From: NORP23 sp050302475
Lineage (GTDB): Bacteria; Pseudomonadota; Alphaproteobacteria; Rhodobacterales; Rhodobacteraceae
Direction: 5' to 3'
Length of the DNA stretch: 60,428 nucleotides
Assembly (NCBI GenBank): GCA_050302475.1
Contig: JBNLBF010000019.1
Span: 1 to 60,428 of the forward strand
Made by a program: the position numbers and the translations under genes
Shown here: positions 43,775 through 52,072 of the stretch, one piece after another
How the letters are laid out: each line of letters starts with the position of its first letter
How positions within the stretch are numbered: position 1 is the first letter of the stretch
The notes under the pieces: model-generated
Database searches by the model: none
What the model was told of the DNA's origin: nothing
The model's input: the letters and a program-made list of their open reading frames with translations, nothing else

Positions 43775-44359
43775 TCAGTCGCGGAAAAGACGCAGCCGGT
43801 CGTCTTCGATTTCAATCCGATCAAACAGGCGAAGGTAGTCCATCCCCAAAAGCGAGATATCGAGGTCACCGCCATTTACGGAGGCCTTAAGGTTGGTATC
43901 CGTGAAATCGCCCAATTGCATGCTGTCGAGTGTAACCGGCGCGGTTTTAACCGGACCATTTGCCGTCATTGCGGTGCCGAAGTAACGTAGCGTCCCGGTG
44001 TCAAACCCTACACGCTCGGCATCCTGCTGTGTCAGAACGATGGAGGTTGCGCCGGTATCGACGAAGAATTCCACCCATTCACCATTGACCCTCACGTCGG
44101 CGTAATAATGTCCGTCCCGTGCCGCAGGCAAGGTGATTGCGGTGGCGGAAACATCAATCCCCTGTCGGGGGAATATCTGTTCGGTTAGCGTGTCCTTGAA
44201 ACCATAAGCAACAACAACACCGAGGAAAATTAACACCCAGATCGCAGCGTGCTGCAGGCCCTGGCTCATTCTGTCGCGATACTGGACCAGCACGTATGAT
44301 CCGATCGCGACGGCAAATATGCCGTAATATATGAAACTCGCCGTGTCAGGTCCGTCCAT
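43775..44359 (-). CDS. Membrane-anchored retropepsin-like aspartic protease
   Basis: A 194-residue protein with two hydrophobic segments near the N-terminus (about 8-26 and 38-54) and a C-terminal clan AA protease-like domain. The active-site motif is FVDTGATSIVL with Asp101. LLGMDYLRLFDRIEIEDDRLRL near the end matches the TIGR02281-type family. The substrate is unknown. Its ATG overlaps the marC stop by one base. Confidence 0.85.
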   Translation of the reverse strand: MDGPDTASFIYYGIFAVAIGSYVLVQYRDRMSQGLQHAAIWVLIFLGVVVAYGFKDTLTEQIFPRQGIDVSATAITLPAARDGHYYADVRVNGEWVEFFVDTGATSIVLTQQDAERVGFDTGTLRYFGTAMTANGPVKTAPVTLDSMQLGDFTDTNLKASVNGGDLDISLLGMDYLRLFDRIEIEDDRLRLFRD

Positions 44360-44985
44360 TAACCGGCCCCCAGAAATCCAAAATCTTTTAGACCGTCGAG
44401 AACAAATTGCACCGAGAGCGCCGCCAGAAACATGCCCAGCAATCGCGTGGAAATGTTGGTGCCGGTTTGCCCTAGTGCCTTTTCGATCAGCCCGCCCATA
44501 AGAAAGAAGATAAGCGTGATCACAACAACTGCAAGCATCACCCCGTAAACCATCAGCTGATTAGCGATCTGGCCCGAATGCTGGCTCATCAACAGGATCA
44601 TCGAGGTCATCGCACCCGGCCCAGCAATCAATGGCGTGGCGAGAGGAAAGACGGAGGGATCGGGATGCTCTTCGGCCCCTGCGGATTCGCCGCGACGTTT
44701 GGTGCGTTTTTCAAACAACATTTCCAAGGCCGTAATGAACAACAGAATGCCGCCGGAAATCCGAAATGCCGGCATGCCGATGCCAACTTTATCCAGCACA
44801 AACTCACCGCCGATGCCGAAAGCGGCAAGGATACCGGCTCCGATCAGGCAGGCGCGGATTGCGACCGCACGGCGTTGTGCGTTGCTTTGCCCGCGTGTCA
44901 GAGCGACAAACATCGGGGCCAGCCCAATGGGGTCGATAATGACGAACAGCGTCACAAATGCAGTTGTGGCGAGGTCAAGCTCCAC
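44359..44985 (-). CDS. MarC family integral membrane protein
   Basis: A 208-residue protein with six hydrophobic segments and the MarC-type start AFVTLFVIIDPIGLAPMFVALTRG. FPLATPLIAGPGAMTSMILLM near 113-133 is also conserved. Function is unproven despite the old link to multiple resistance. It uses a GTG start at 44985, inside the last codons of the ABC-F gene (11-base overlap). Confidence 0.92.
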   Translation of the reverse strand: MELDLATTAFVTLFVIIDPIGLAPMFVALTRGQSNAQRRAVAIRACLIGAGILAAFGIGGEFVLDKVGIGMPAFRISGGILLFITALEMLFEKRTKRRGESAGAEEHPDPSVFPLATPLIAGPGAMTSMILLMSQHSGQIANQLMVYGVMLAVVVITLIFFLMGGLIEKALGQTGTNISTRLLGMFLAALSVQFVLDGLKDFGFLGAG

Positions 44986-46822
44986 CAGCGGCCTCCAGTT
45001 TTTCGATGGCCTGTTCCCACAGGGTTTCGGCGCGTTTCAACCCTTCTAGCACTTCTGCGTGCTTGATGTTCCATTTTTCCAGCTCGTCCTTGCTGGCGGC
45101 GTGGTAAAATTTGGGGTCGGCGAATTTGGTTTCCAGCTTTTGGCGCATATCTTCCAACTTGGCGACCCGATCTTCGGCTTTGCTCACATCAGCTTTCAGC
45201 GCTTGTGTGTTTACCTTTGTCTTGGGCTTTGCCGCTCCTTTGCGCTTCGGCGTCGCCATCCCTCGTTGGGACAAGAGCATATCGCGATAAGCTTCCAGAT
45301 CCTCCTGATAAGGTGTCACGCGACCATCCTTCACCAGCCAGAGTCGATCGGCCACCATTTCGATAAGGTGAGGGTCATGGCTGACGAGGATCACCGCGCC
45401 GTCATATTCATTCAGCGCCTGCACCAATGCCTCGCGGCTTTGGATGTCGAGGTGGTTGGTCGGTTCGTCGAGGATAATAATCTGCGGCTTTTCAATCGTC
45501 GCGATCAGCAAGGAGAGCCGCGCCTTTTGCCCACCTGACAGGCGGGCAACCTCGGTATCGGCGATATCGGCAGTGATGCCACCACTTGCCAATCGGGCGC
45601 GGATTTTTCCGGGCAACTCATCCGGGCGGAGGCGGCGGATATGTTCGATCGGGGTCTCGTCCAGATGCAGTTCGTCAACCTGATGCTGGGCGAAATAGCC
45701 GATGCGCAGCTTGTTGGCGGTGTGAACCGTGCCCTCCAGCGCATCGAGACGATTGGATAGCAGCTTCGATAGGGTCGATTTTCCCTGACCGTTTGCGCCG
45801 AGCAGCGCGATCCGGTCGTCCGGGTCGATGCGCAGGTCAAGATTACGCAGGACCGGTGTGCCATTATACCCAACCGATACGCCATCGAGGCGGATGATTG
45901 GCGGCGACAATTCCCCTTCGCTTTCGAAACTGAAACCGGTCACGTGATCTTCGAGGATCGGTCCCAGCTGTTCCATCCGTTCGAGCGCTTTGATCCGGCT
46001 TTGTGCCTGTCGTGCCTTCGAAGCTTTGTAGCGGAACCGGTCGATATATTTCTGCATATGCTCGCGGGCGGCGTCCTGCTTTTTCTTGGCCGCGACCAGC
46101 TGTTCCTGTTTGGCTGCACGCTCGCGTTCAAACGTGTCGTAATTGCCGCCATATAGCGTCAGTTTTTTCTGATCTAGATGCAGGATGGCGTTGACGGCCC
46201 GGTTCAGAAGACCCCGGTCGTGGCTGATGATCAGGACCGTGTGCGGGTATTTCTGCAAGTAACTTTCCAGCCAGATCGACCCTTCGAGGTCGAGATAGTT
46301 GGTAGGCTCGTCCAGCAGCAGAAAATCAGGGGCCGAAAATAGAACCGCCGCCAAAGCCACACGCATCCGCCAGCCACCCGAGAAATCCGCACAGGGGCGG
46401 GCCTGTGCCTCCGCATCGAACCCCAGACCGTGAAGGATCGACGCCGCGCGGGCCTCTGCCGTGTGGGCGTCGATGTCTGCAAGGCGCGTATGAATGTCGG
46501 CGATGCGCATCGGGTCGGTGGCGGTATCTGCCTCCGCCAAAAGATCAGCGCGTTCGATGTCGGCTGCCAAAACCGTATCCAGCAGGCTTTCCGGTCCCGC
46601 CGGGACCTCTTGGGCTACGCCGCCGATCCGGGCGCCTTTCGGGATTTCGATTTCCCCGTCATCCAGAACCCACTCGCCTCGGATAAGACGAAACAAGGTG
46701 GTTTTCCCGGCGCCATTGCGTCCGACAATCCCCACCTTGTGGCCGGTGGGAATGATCGCACTGGCCCCGTCAATCAGGGGCTTGCCTTCGAGGCGGAAGG
46801 ATATGTTGCGGATATTTAACAT
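44975..46822 (-). CDS. ABC-F family ATPase (YheS/Uup-like)
   Basis: A 615-residue soluble protein with two ABC domains. Walker A motifs are GRNGAGKTT (about 34-42) and GANGQGKST (about 335-343). Signatures are FSGGWRMR and LSGGQKARLSLL, and Walker B sites LLLDEPTNYLD and IILDEPTNHLD. A charged linker between them and a C-terminal coiled coil with a Lys-rich part (KRKGAAKPKTKVNTQ) follow. ABC-F proteins act on ribosomes rather than in transport. The ATG at 46822 begins the domain; a frame to 46891 is unlikely. Confidence 0.93.
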   Translation of the reverse strand: MLNIRNISFRLEGKPLIDGASAIIPTGHKVGIVGRNGAGKTTLFRLIRGEWVLDDGEIEIPKGARIGGVAQEVPAGPESLLDTVLAADIERADLLAEADTATDPMRIADIHTRLADIDAHTAEARAASILHGLGFDAEAQARPCADFSGGWRMRVALAAVLFSAPDFLLLDEPTNYLDLEGSIWLESYLQKYPHTVLIISHDRGLLNRAVNAILHLDQKKLTLYGGNYDTFERERAAKQEQLVAAKKKQDAAREHMQKYIDRFRYKASKARQAQSRIKALERMEQLGPILEDHVTGFSFESEGELSPPIIRLDGVSVGYNGTPVLRNLDLRIDPDDRIALLGANGQGKSTLSKLLSNRLDALEGTVHTANKLRIGYFAQHQVDELHLDETPIEHIRRLRPDELPGKIRARLASGGITADIADTEVARLSGGQKARLSLLIATIEKPQIIILDEPTNHLDIQSREALVQALNEYDGAVILVSHDPHLIEMVADRLWLVKDGRVTPYQEDLEAYRDMLLSQRGMATPKRKGAAKPKTKVNTQALKADVSKAEDRVAKLEDMRQKLETKFADPKFYHAASKDELEKWNIKHAEVLEGLKRAETLWEQAIEKLEAAGGA

Positions 46823-46934
46823 GGCCGAGGTGTGGCCGGATTTGAGAGAGCTGTCAATGGGGCGGGAATTGCCCCTTTTCCCCTGTCTCAAGGCGTGTTA
46901 CATGCGCGCCAAATCAACTTAGGGAAATCAAACA

Positions 46935-47357
46935 ATGGCCATACAGCGCACATTTTCTATCATCAAACCTGACGCAACCAAGCGTAACCTGACCGGTAAG
47001 ATCGTCGCGAAATTCGAAGAGGCTGGCCTGCGTGTCGTGGCATCGAAGCGCATTCAGCTGACGCTGGCACAGGCGCAGCAGTTTTACGGCGTCCACAAGG
47101 ATCGCCCGTTTTTCGACGAACTGTGCGAATTCATGATTTCTGAACCCATCGTTGTGCAGGTTCTGGAAGGCGAAGACGCGATTGCGAAAAACCGCGAAGT
47201 GATGGGCGCCACCAACCCGGCCGAAGCTGCCGAGGGCACGATCCGTAAGGAATATGCGCTGTCGATTGGCGAAAACTCCGTTCACGGGTCGGATGCACCG
47301 GAAACCGCCGCCGAAGAGATCGCTTTCTTCTTCTCGGGTCTGGAACTGGTCGGCTAA
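46935..47357 (+). CDS. ndk: Nucleoside diphosphate kinase
   Basis: A 140-residue enzyme that transfers the gamma phosphate between nucleoside triphosphates and diphosphates. The start AIQRTFSIIKPDATKRN and the catalytic His117 in ENSVHGSDAPETA are present. AGGGAAATC precedes the ATG. It stands alone and is followed by a good rho-independent terminator. Confidence 0.98.
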   Translation: MAIQRTFSIIKPDATKRNLTGKIVAKFEEAGLRVVASKRIQLTLAQAQQFYGVHKDRPFFDELCEFMISEPIVVQVLEGEDAIAKNREVMGATNPAEAAEGTIRKEYALSIGENSVHGSDAPETAAEEIAFFFSGLELVG

Positions 47358-47381
47358 CCGCCTGTCATACGAATTTTTTTT

Positions 47382-47411
47382 AAGCCGCCTCTCGGGGCGG
47401 CTTTTATTTTG
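47382..47411 (+). terminator. Rho-independent terminator of ndk
   Basis: AAGCCGCC (47382-47389), a six-base loop, GGCGGCTT (47396-47403) and then TTATTTTG form a classical terminator 24 bases after the ndk stop. It overlaps the final codons of the convergent saccharopine dehydrogenase-like gene. Confidence 0.85.
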
Positions 47412-48435
47412 CCCGCTGAACAGCATCCGCAAAAGACTGCGCCGCTGCCTGCCATTCCTCGCCATCCGGATAACATTGCAGCGATGGCAGAAGCTGCGCG
47501 GCGAAATCTTCGGAGCTTTCGCGGGGCAGGAGGGAAGGGAGGTTGTCGATCGCGGTCAGTTCCAGATTCCCAAGGGTCAGGAACGGTGCCTTCCAACTGG
47601 TCGGGTGGTCATAGATTGGTAGCGGGTTGAAATCGCTGAACGGGTCGCAAGACACGTCCGAAATCATGGTGATCCGGTTGGCGGGGTTCTTGAGGTCGTC
47701 GTCTGACAGCAGGCGCAAACCCGGACCGGTCATTAAAACACAATTGACCAGCAGGTCGTGATCCATCAGTGCGGCGCGATCAAGATTGCGGGTTTCCGCG
47801 ATATCCCACTCGGTTACGGTAAACCCGGCCAGCTTCAACGCCTCCGTCGCGCCGGTGCCGGAGCGGCCTTTGGCGCCGATGACGATGGCGCGGGCGGCGG
47901 GGCCTTTCAGGGAGGTCAAAATCTCTTCGACATCATGCCGCGAGGTGAAACTTTGCACGCCCGCTTCGGGACCGGCGATCCGTTTGGCACGTGCCAGATA
48001 GCGCCATGCCGCCAGCGCTGCGCCCATCCAACCCGCCCAGTATCCAAACGCTGCGGTCCGGCGACCGTTCCGGGTCAGATATTCCAGATCGTAAAGCTTG
48101 CCGCCGCCACGGATGAACCGCGCAATTTCGTCCTGCCAGCCAGCCTGTTCCTTGTAGAGATGGGCAAAATGAATGAACGCATGGCGAAGCGCCGGCGGGG
48201 TTTCGGGCAGTTCCTTCAATCCGAGGATTGTCGTGTCCTCAGGCGCGTCTGTCCAACTGCCCGGTTCCGCCATATTACAACCGACTACTGCAAAATCTGC
48301 GTCGGAGAAAACGCGTTTTTCGCTGCGTTCGACCGTTATGTCATGCCCGGCTGCCATCAATGTTGCTGCGCCATCCGGCGTTAGGGGAGAGCGTCTCTCC
48401 GTCTCGCGGGCTTCATCGCGGAGGTGAAATTTCAT
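47404..48435 (-). CDS. Saccharopine dehydrogenase (lysine-forming)-like protein
   Basis: A 343-residue protein of the alanine dehydrogenase/saccharopine dehydrogenase fold. The N-terminal LRDEARETERRSPLTPDGAATLMAAGHDITVERS is the usual substrate domain start (RxExRxxERRxPLTP). ARAIVIGAKGRSGTGATEALKLAGFTVTEWDI near 183-214 is the NAD-binding fold. MISDVSCDPFSDFNPLP near 254-270 is the Lys1-type block. It probably interconverts saccharopine and lysine. It overlaps purN by four bases (ATGA), an unusual pairing. Confidence 0.85.
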   Translation of the reverse strand: MKFHLRDEARETERRSPLTPDGAATLMAAGHDITVERSEKRVFSDADFAVVGCNMAEPGSWTDAPEDTTILGLKELPETPPALRHAFIHFAHLYKEQAGWQDEIARFIRGGGKLYDLEYLTRNGRRTAAFGYWAGWMGAALAAWRYLARAKRIAGPEAGVQSFTSRHDVEEILTSLKGPAARAIVIGAKGRSGTGATEALKLAGFTVTEWDIAETRNLDRAALMDHDLLVNCVLMTGPGLRLLSDDDLKNPANRITMISDVSCDPFSDFNPLPIYDHPTSWKAPFLTLGNLELTAIDNLPSLLPRESSEDFAAQLLPSLQCYPDGEEWQAAAQSFADAVQRAK

Positions 48436-49037
48436 GATGTGCTCCGGAACAGGCTGGTCGGGGTTGTATCGCCTGCGGCGAATTTCTGCAAAACGATCGG
48501 GTAAAGCTGATGTTCCATTTCCAGGACACGCGCGGCGAGGCTGTCGGCGTCATCGCCTGCCAGAACCGGCACAACCGCCTGACCGAGGATATTCCCGCCA
48601 TCAAGCTCTGCGCTGACCTCATGCACCGAACACCCATGGACACTCACACCGTCATCCAGCGCGCGCTGATGCGTGTGCAACCCCTTGTAGAGCGGCAGAA
48701 GAGAAGGATGAATATTCAGCATTTTGCCTTGCCAGCGGCGGATAAAGCCTTCGGTCAGGACCCGCATGAATCCAGCGAGACAGATGATGTCAGGGCGAGC
48801 CGCTTCCAGACATGTGTTCAAGGCTGTTTCGAACGCCTCACGATCTCCTTTGAAGGGGCGGCTTTCAACAAGGGCCGTATCAATGCCCAGCGTTTTGGCT
48901 TTCGCCAATCCTCCCGCGTCTGCACGGTTGGACAGGACCAGAACCGGGTCGGCATAACCTTTGGCCTGCATATCCTTGACCAGCGTCACCATGTTTGACC
49001 CCCCACCGGAGATCAGGATGGCAACACGTTTGGTCAT
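48432..49037 (-). CDS. purN: Phosphoribosylglycinamide formyltransferase
   Basis: A 201-residue enzyme adding a formyl group from 10-formyl-THF to GAR in purine synthesis. The VAILISGGGSNMVTLVKDM start, the catalytic LAGFMRVL and HPSLLPLYKGLHTH (about 107-120, catalytic His) are present, as is the conserved Asp region HEVSAELDGG. The start overlaps the purM stop by four bases. Confidence 0.98.
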   Translation of the reverse strand: MTKRVAILISGGGSNMVTLVKDMQAKGYADPVLVLSNRADAGGLAKAKTLGIDTALVESRPFKGDREAFETALNTCLEAARPDIICLAGFMRVLTEGFIRRWQGKMLNIHPSLLPLYKGLHTHQRALDDGVSVHGCSVHEVSAELDGGNILGQAVVPVLAGDDADSLAARVLEMEHQLYPIVLQKFAAGDTTPTSLFRSTS

Positions 49038-50080
49038 GCCAGCGTGCCGTGATAGCGGATACCTTCGCCATTGGTTACGGTGCCGATTTTGGTAACGGTC
49101 TCGCCATTGTCAGCAAAAACACCTTCCAGCGTGTTGGCGTGATCGGCGTCAACAATCGCGATCATACCGATGCCACTGTTGAAGGTCTTCAACAGTTCTT
49201 TCTGATCCATCCCGGACTGATCGAGCAGCCAACCGAAAACCGGGGGCAGGGACCAGGCGGCGAGGTCTATGTCTGCGCCAAGTCCATCAGGTAGCGCGCG
49301 GGGCAGGTTTTCGGTCAGACCACCGCCAGTGATATGCGCCAATGCGTGCAGACCGCCCTGCCGGATTGCGGCCATGGCAGCGGGCACATAGATCCGGGTT
49401 GGGGCAAGCAATGCCTCGCCCAGAGTGCCTCGATCAAACGGACATGGGGCATCCCATGCGAGACCCGACAGTTCGACAACCTTGCGAACCAGCGAATAGC
49501 CATTGGAGTGAACGCCGTTGGAGGCAAGCCCAAGCAGAATATCGCCTTCTTTGACACCAGAGGGCAAATTTGCTCCGCGTTCCATTGCGCCTACGCTGAA
49601 CCCGGCAAGATCAAAATCTCCGGCCGCATACATGCCCGGCATTTCTGCCGTTTCGCCACCAACGAGCGCTGAATTTGCCTGCCGACAGCCGTCGGCAATA
49701 CCTTCGACGATCCGGGTTGCCTGATCGATGTTGAGTTTACCTGTCGCGAAATAATCGAGGAAAAACAGGGGTTCAGCACCCTGACAGACAAGGTCATTGA
49801 CGCACATCGCAACCAGATCAATGCCAACAGTGTCAACATATCCGGTTTCAATCGCGATTTTCAGCTTGGTGCCGACGCCATCAGTTGCAGCAACCAGAAC
49901 AGGATCCGTATATCCGGCAGCTTTGAGATCGAACATGGCCCCGAATCCGCCGAGCCCGTCCATGACACCCGGCCGTTTGGTGCTGGCGGCAGCGGGTTTG
50001 ATACGGTCAACCAGATCGTTTCCGGCGTCGATATCGACGCCAGCATCAGCGTAGGTCAGCCCGTTTCTTCGCTCACTCAT
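49034..50080 (-). CDS. purM: Phosphoribosylformylglycinamidine cyclo-ligase
   Basis: A 348-residue AIR synthetase. The start GLTYADAGVDIDAGNDLVDRIKP, GVGTKLKIAIETG and CVNDLVCQGAEPLFFLDYFATGKL are family hallmarks. It precedes purN as in many proteobacteria. The upstream 106 bases hold the divergent promoter of the CAU tRNA. Confidence 0.98.
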   Translation of the reverse strand: MSERRNGLTYADAGVDIDAGNDLVDRIKPAAASTKRPGVMDGLGGFGAMFDLKAAGYTDPVLVAATDGVGTKLKIAIETGYVDTVGIDLVAMCVNDLVCQGAEPLFFLDYFATGKLNIDQATRIVEGIADGCRQANSALVGGETAEMPGMYAAGDFDLAGFSVGAMERGANLPSGVKEGDILLGLASNGVHSNGYSLVRKVVELSGLAWDAPCPFDRGTLGEALLAPTRIYVPAAMAAIRQGGLHALAHITGGGLTENLPRALPDGLGADIDLAAWSLPPVFGWLLDQSGMDQKELLKTFNSGIGMIAIVDADHANTLEGVFADNGETVTKIGTVTNGEGIRYHGTLA

Positions 50081-50145
50081 CGACGATTCCCCTGTCGTTC
50101 CTGTTGCGCCTGCTTTAGCGAACGGACATGCAAAAGGGAAGTCAC

Positions 50146-50174
50146 TTGACCAGCTTCGGGCGAGTGACTATGCA
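50146..50174 (+). promoter_or_regulatory. Sigma-70 type promoter of the CAU tRNA
   Basis: TTGACC (50146-50151), a 17-base spacer and TATGCA (50169-50174) end 12 bases before the tRNA. The elements overlap an inverted repeat AGTCACT...AGTGACT (50140-50169). Confidence 0.65.
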
Positions 50175-50186
50175 CGCGCCCAGGTC

Positions 50187-50263
50187 GGGCCTGTAGCTCA
50201 ATTGGTTAGAGCAGAGCGCTCATAACGCTTTGGTTGGGGGTTCGAGTCCCTCCGGGCCTACCA
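50187..50263 (+). tRNA. tRNA with CAU anticodon (tRNA-Met elongator or tRNA-Ile2)
   Basis: A 77-base cloverleaf with encoded CCA. Acceptor GGGCCTG pairs with CGGGCCT, using a G1-U72 wobble. The D arm is GCTC...GAGC, the anticodon loop CTCATAA (anticodon CAT) and the T arm GGGGG TTCGAGT CCCTC. The anticodon fits elongator Met or the lysidine-modified Ile2. The stem sequence GAGCG CTCATAA CGCTT and first base G with U72 lean towards Ile2, but this cannot be settled by eye. Confidence 0.9.
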
Positions 50264-50264
50264 G

Positions 50265-50441
50265 TTACCGTCTGGACAGCAGATTCCACAGCACGGAATA
50301 GGCGACCAGGATGATGAAACCCACCAGCATCACAGATGACGGTGAGGGATCGGAACGGAACAATTCAGAATTTGAGATACTGTTGCTCAGGCTCGGGGCG
50401 TGAGCGTAACCAATTTCGAGATCTACAAGACGGTTTGCCAT
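50265..50441 (-). CDS. 58-residue single-pass membrane protein
   Basis: A small protein whose stop lies one base after the tRNA end on the opposite strand. GAGGAG seven bases before the ATG is an excellent Shine-Dalgarno. The N-terminal 35 residues are hydrophilic and Ser-rich (PSLSNSISNSELFRSDPSPS). The C-terminus is a membrane helix (VMLVGFIILVAYSVLWNLL) ending in SRR, so it is probably tail-anchored. Function is unknown. Confidence 0.65.
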   Translation of the reverse strand: MANRLVDLEIGYAHAPSLSNSISNSELFRSDPSPSSVMLVGFIILVAYSVLWNLLSRR

Positions 50442-50461
50442 GGGGCACTCCTCATATCCCA

Positions 50462-50486
50462 TCGGTGATACCCACAGGATCACCGA
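50462..50486 (-). promoter_or_regulatory. Perfect 8-bp inverted repeat before the small membrane protein gene
   Basis: TCGGTGAT (50462-50469) and ATCACCGA (50479-50486) are perfect inverted copies nine bases apart, about 20 bases upstream of the small membrane protein's start. It may be an operator or an RNA stem. The rest of the 258-base gap up to the histidine kinase (50442-50699) shows no gene that I can support. Confidence 0.4.
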
Positions 50487-50699
50487 GTTGGGCAATGGTT
50501 AAAGCAAAACTGACGATCAGTTTGCCGGTACTGTTTACAATTGCTGACTTGGATAAGTCGTGGGATTGTGCCGCACCTGGTGGCTCCTCAGCCTGCGACG
50601 TTGTGGGGTTTTCGATGGCGTCAGATTTGCCCCGGTATGCTTAACAATTTATTGAAATGTACCTATTTTGTTCTCTTTATGTAATCAATTTTAGACAAA

Positions 50700-52031
50700 T
50701 TAGACAGGTATCGAAAATTGTGCTTTCAGGCCGCCAAGGGCTTCGCTTTCTGACAGGTCCAGACTTCCTCCGTGCGAGCGGGCCGTATCAGCGGCAATCG
50801 CCAGCCCAAGCCCGACGCCAGCCGTTTTCAGATTGCGCGACGGATCGAGACGCACAAAAGGTTGCAGAACATTTTGCCTTTGGTCCTCGGGTATACCCGG
50901 TCCGTTATCTTCGACCATGACGGTAAAATGTCGTCCTGACAGGCTGGCGGATACTTGGGTTTCTGACCCATATTTCAGGGCATTTGAGATGAGATTCTGT
51001 AACGCGCGTTTCAGCGATGTCGGACGCACAACAATTTCTGACACCATGTTAGGATCAGCGGAATAGCTGAATCTGACGTCTTGTCCCTCGCGTTCGGCAT
51101 CCGCGATCAGATCCTCCATGAAGGGTTTGGGGTCGATACGTGTTGTTTCTTCGATACTGTCCTGCCGGGCAAAATCGAGGAACAGTTCCAGCATCGCCTC
51201 CATATCCGAGACATCTTTGCGCAATTGCTCGGTGTCTTCGTTATCTTCCATCATCGCCAGTGCCAGCTTCATACGTGTCAGAGGCGTGCGAAGGTCGTGA
51301 CTGACACCAGACAGCATCTGCGTGCGCTGTTCAATCTGCTTTTCCAGCCGAGCCCGCATTGTCAGAAAGGCGTAGCCGGCGCGACGCACCTCGATCGCTC
51401 CGGACGGGCGGTAACTTTCTGTTCGTCCCATACCGAATGCTTCTGATACGCGGGCCAGTTCGCGAATGGGGCGGACCTGATTGCGCAGGAATAAAACCGA
51501 GATCACGGTCAGGATGATCGACGCAAAGATCATGAGCACCAGAAGCTGATGCGGATTGGATGCACTAACACGCCCTCGTGAAAATCGGGTATGAAGAACG
51601 CCTTTCGACGTTTCGATATCCACGAACACATTGCGGAAATCATCGACCAGATTTACCGAAATGGAGGCGGTCATATCATTTTCCAGCCCTTCGATCATGG
51701 CTTTGCCCGACAAGTCGTAGAAATACCGGCGTAATGAGGGGACAAAAGGTGCCTCGGTATCCAGATCGAACGACATACCGAAGGGGCGCTCGAAAGAGTC
51801 CAGCAAAGCCTTTGCCACAAGGACCGATGGGGAATCTTCGACCAGATCAACAATATAGTTCAGCTCGTTCGCCACGGGTGTCGTCATCTGCGTCGTCACC
51901 CGTTCGAAATGGCGCTGGATAAAGACCATTCCGACGATGAGTTGTAACAAGACAACCGGGAACAGCAGGATCAGGAGGGACCTGCCAAACAGGCTGCGTG
52001 GCAACAGGGATTTAAGCCAGCTGAACGTCAT
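50700..52031 (-). CDS. EnvZ-like sensor histidine kinase, orphan
   Basis: A 443-residue membrane kinase. The first membrane helix is about 18-38, a periplasmic sensor domain about 40-160, the second helix about 163-183, then HAMP (NQVRPIRELARVSEAFGMG). The phosphorylated His245 lies in GVSHDLRTPLTRMKLAL. N box (NLISNALKYG) and G boxes (DNGPGIP, GVGLGLAI) are complete. Features resemble EnvZ and osmosensing kinases. No response regulator gene is adjacent on either side, so its partner must be elsewhere. Confidence 0.93.
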   Translation of the reverse strand: MTFSWLKSLLPRSLFGRSLLILLFPVVLLQLIVGMVFIQRHFERVTTQMTTPVANELNYIVDLVEDSPSVLVAKALLDSFERPFGMSFDLDTEAPFVPSLRRYFYDLSGKAMIEGLENDMTASISVNLVDDFRNVFVDIETSKGVLHTRFSRGRVSASNPHQLLVLMIFASIILTVISVLFLRNQVRPIRELARVSEAFGMGRTESYRPSGAIEVRRAGYAFLTMRARLEKQIEQRTQMLSGVSHDLRTPLTRMKLALAMMEDNEDTEQLRKDVSDMEAMLELFLDFARQDSIEETTRIDPKPFMEDLIADAEREGQDVRFSYSADPNMVSEIVVRPTSLKRALQNLISNALKYGSETQVSASLSGRHFTVMVEDNGPGIPEDQRQNVLQPFVRLDPSRNLKTAGVGLGLAIAADTARSHGGSLDLSESEALGGLKAQFSIPV

Positions 52032-52072
52032 ACCGTGAAGCTACGCGGCTGTGTGTGTACCGACAAGATGAA

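Noticed and set aside
42886..43875. Long start of the universal stress protein
   Set aside because: The 55-residue extension lacks family similarity, while the ATG at 43710 has an excellent GGAGGG.
50442..50699. A hidden response regulator between the histidine kinase and the small protein
   Set aside because: The 258-base gap is too short, and no frame shows receiver or winged-helix motifs.
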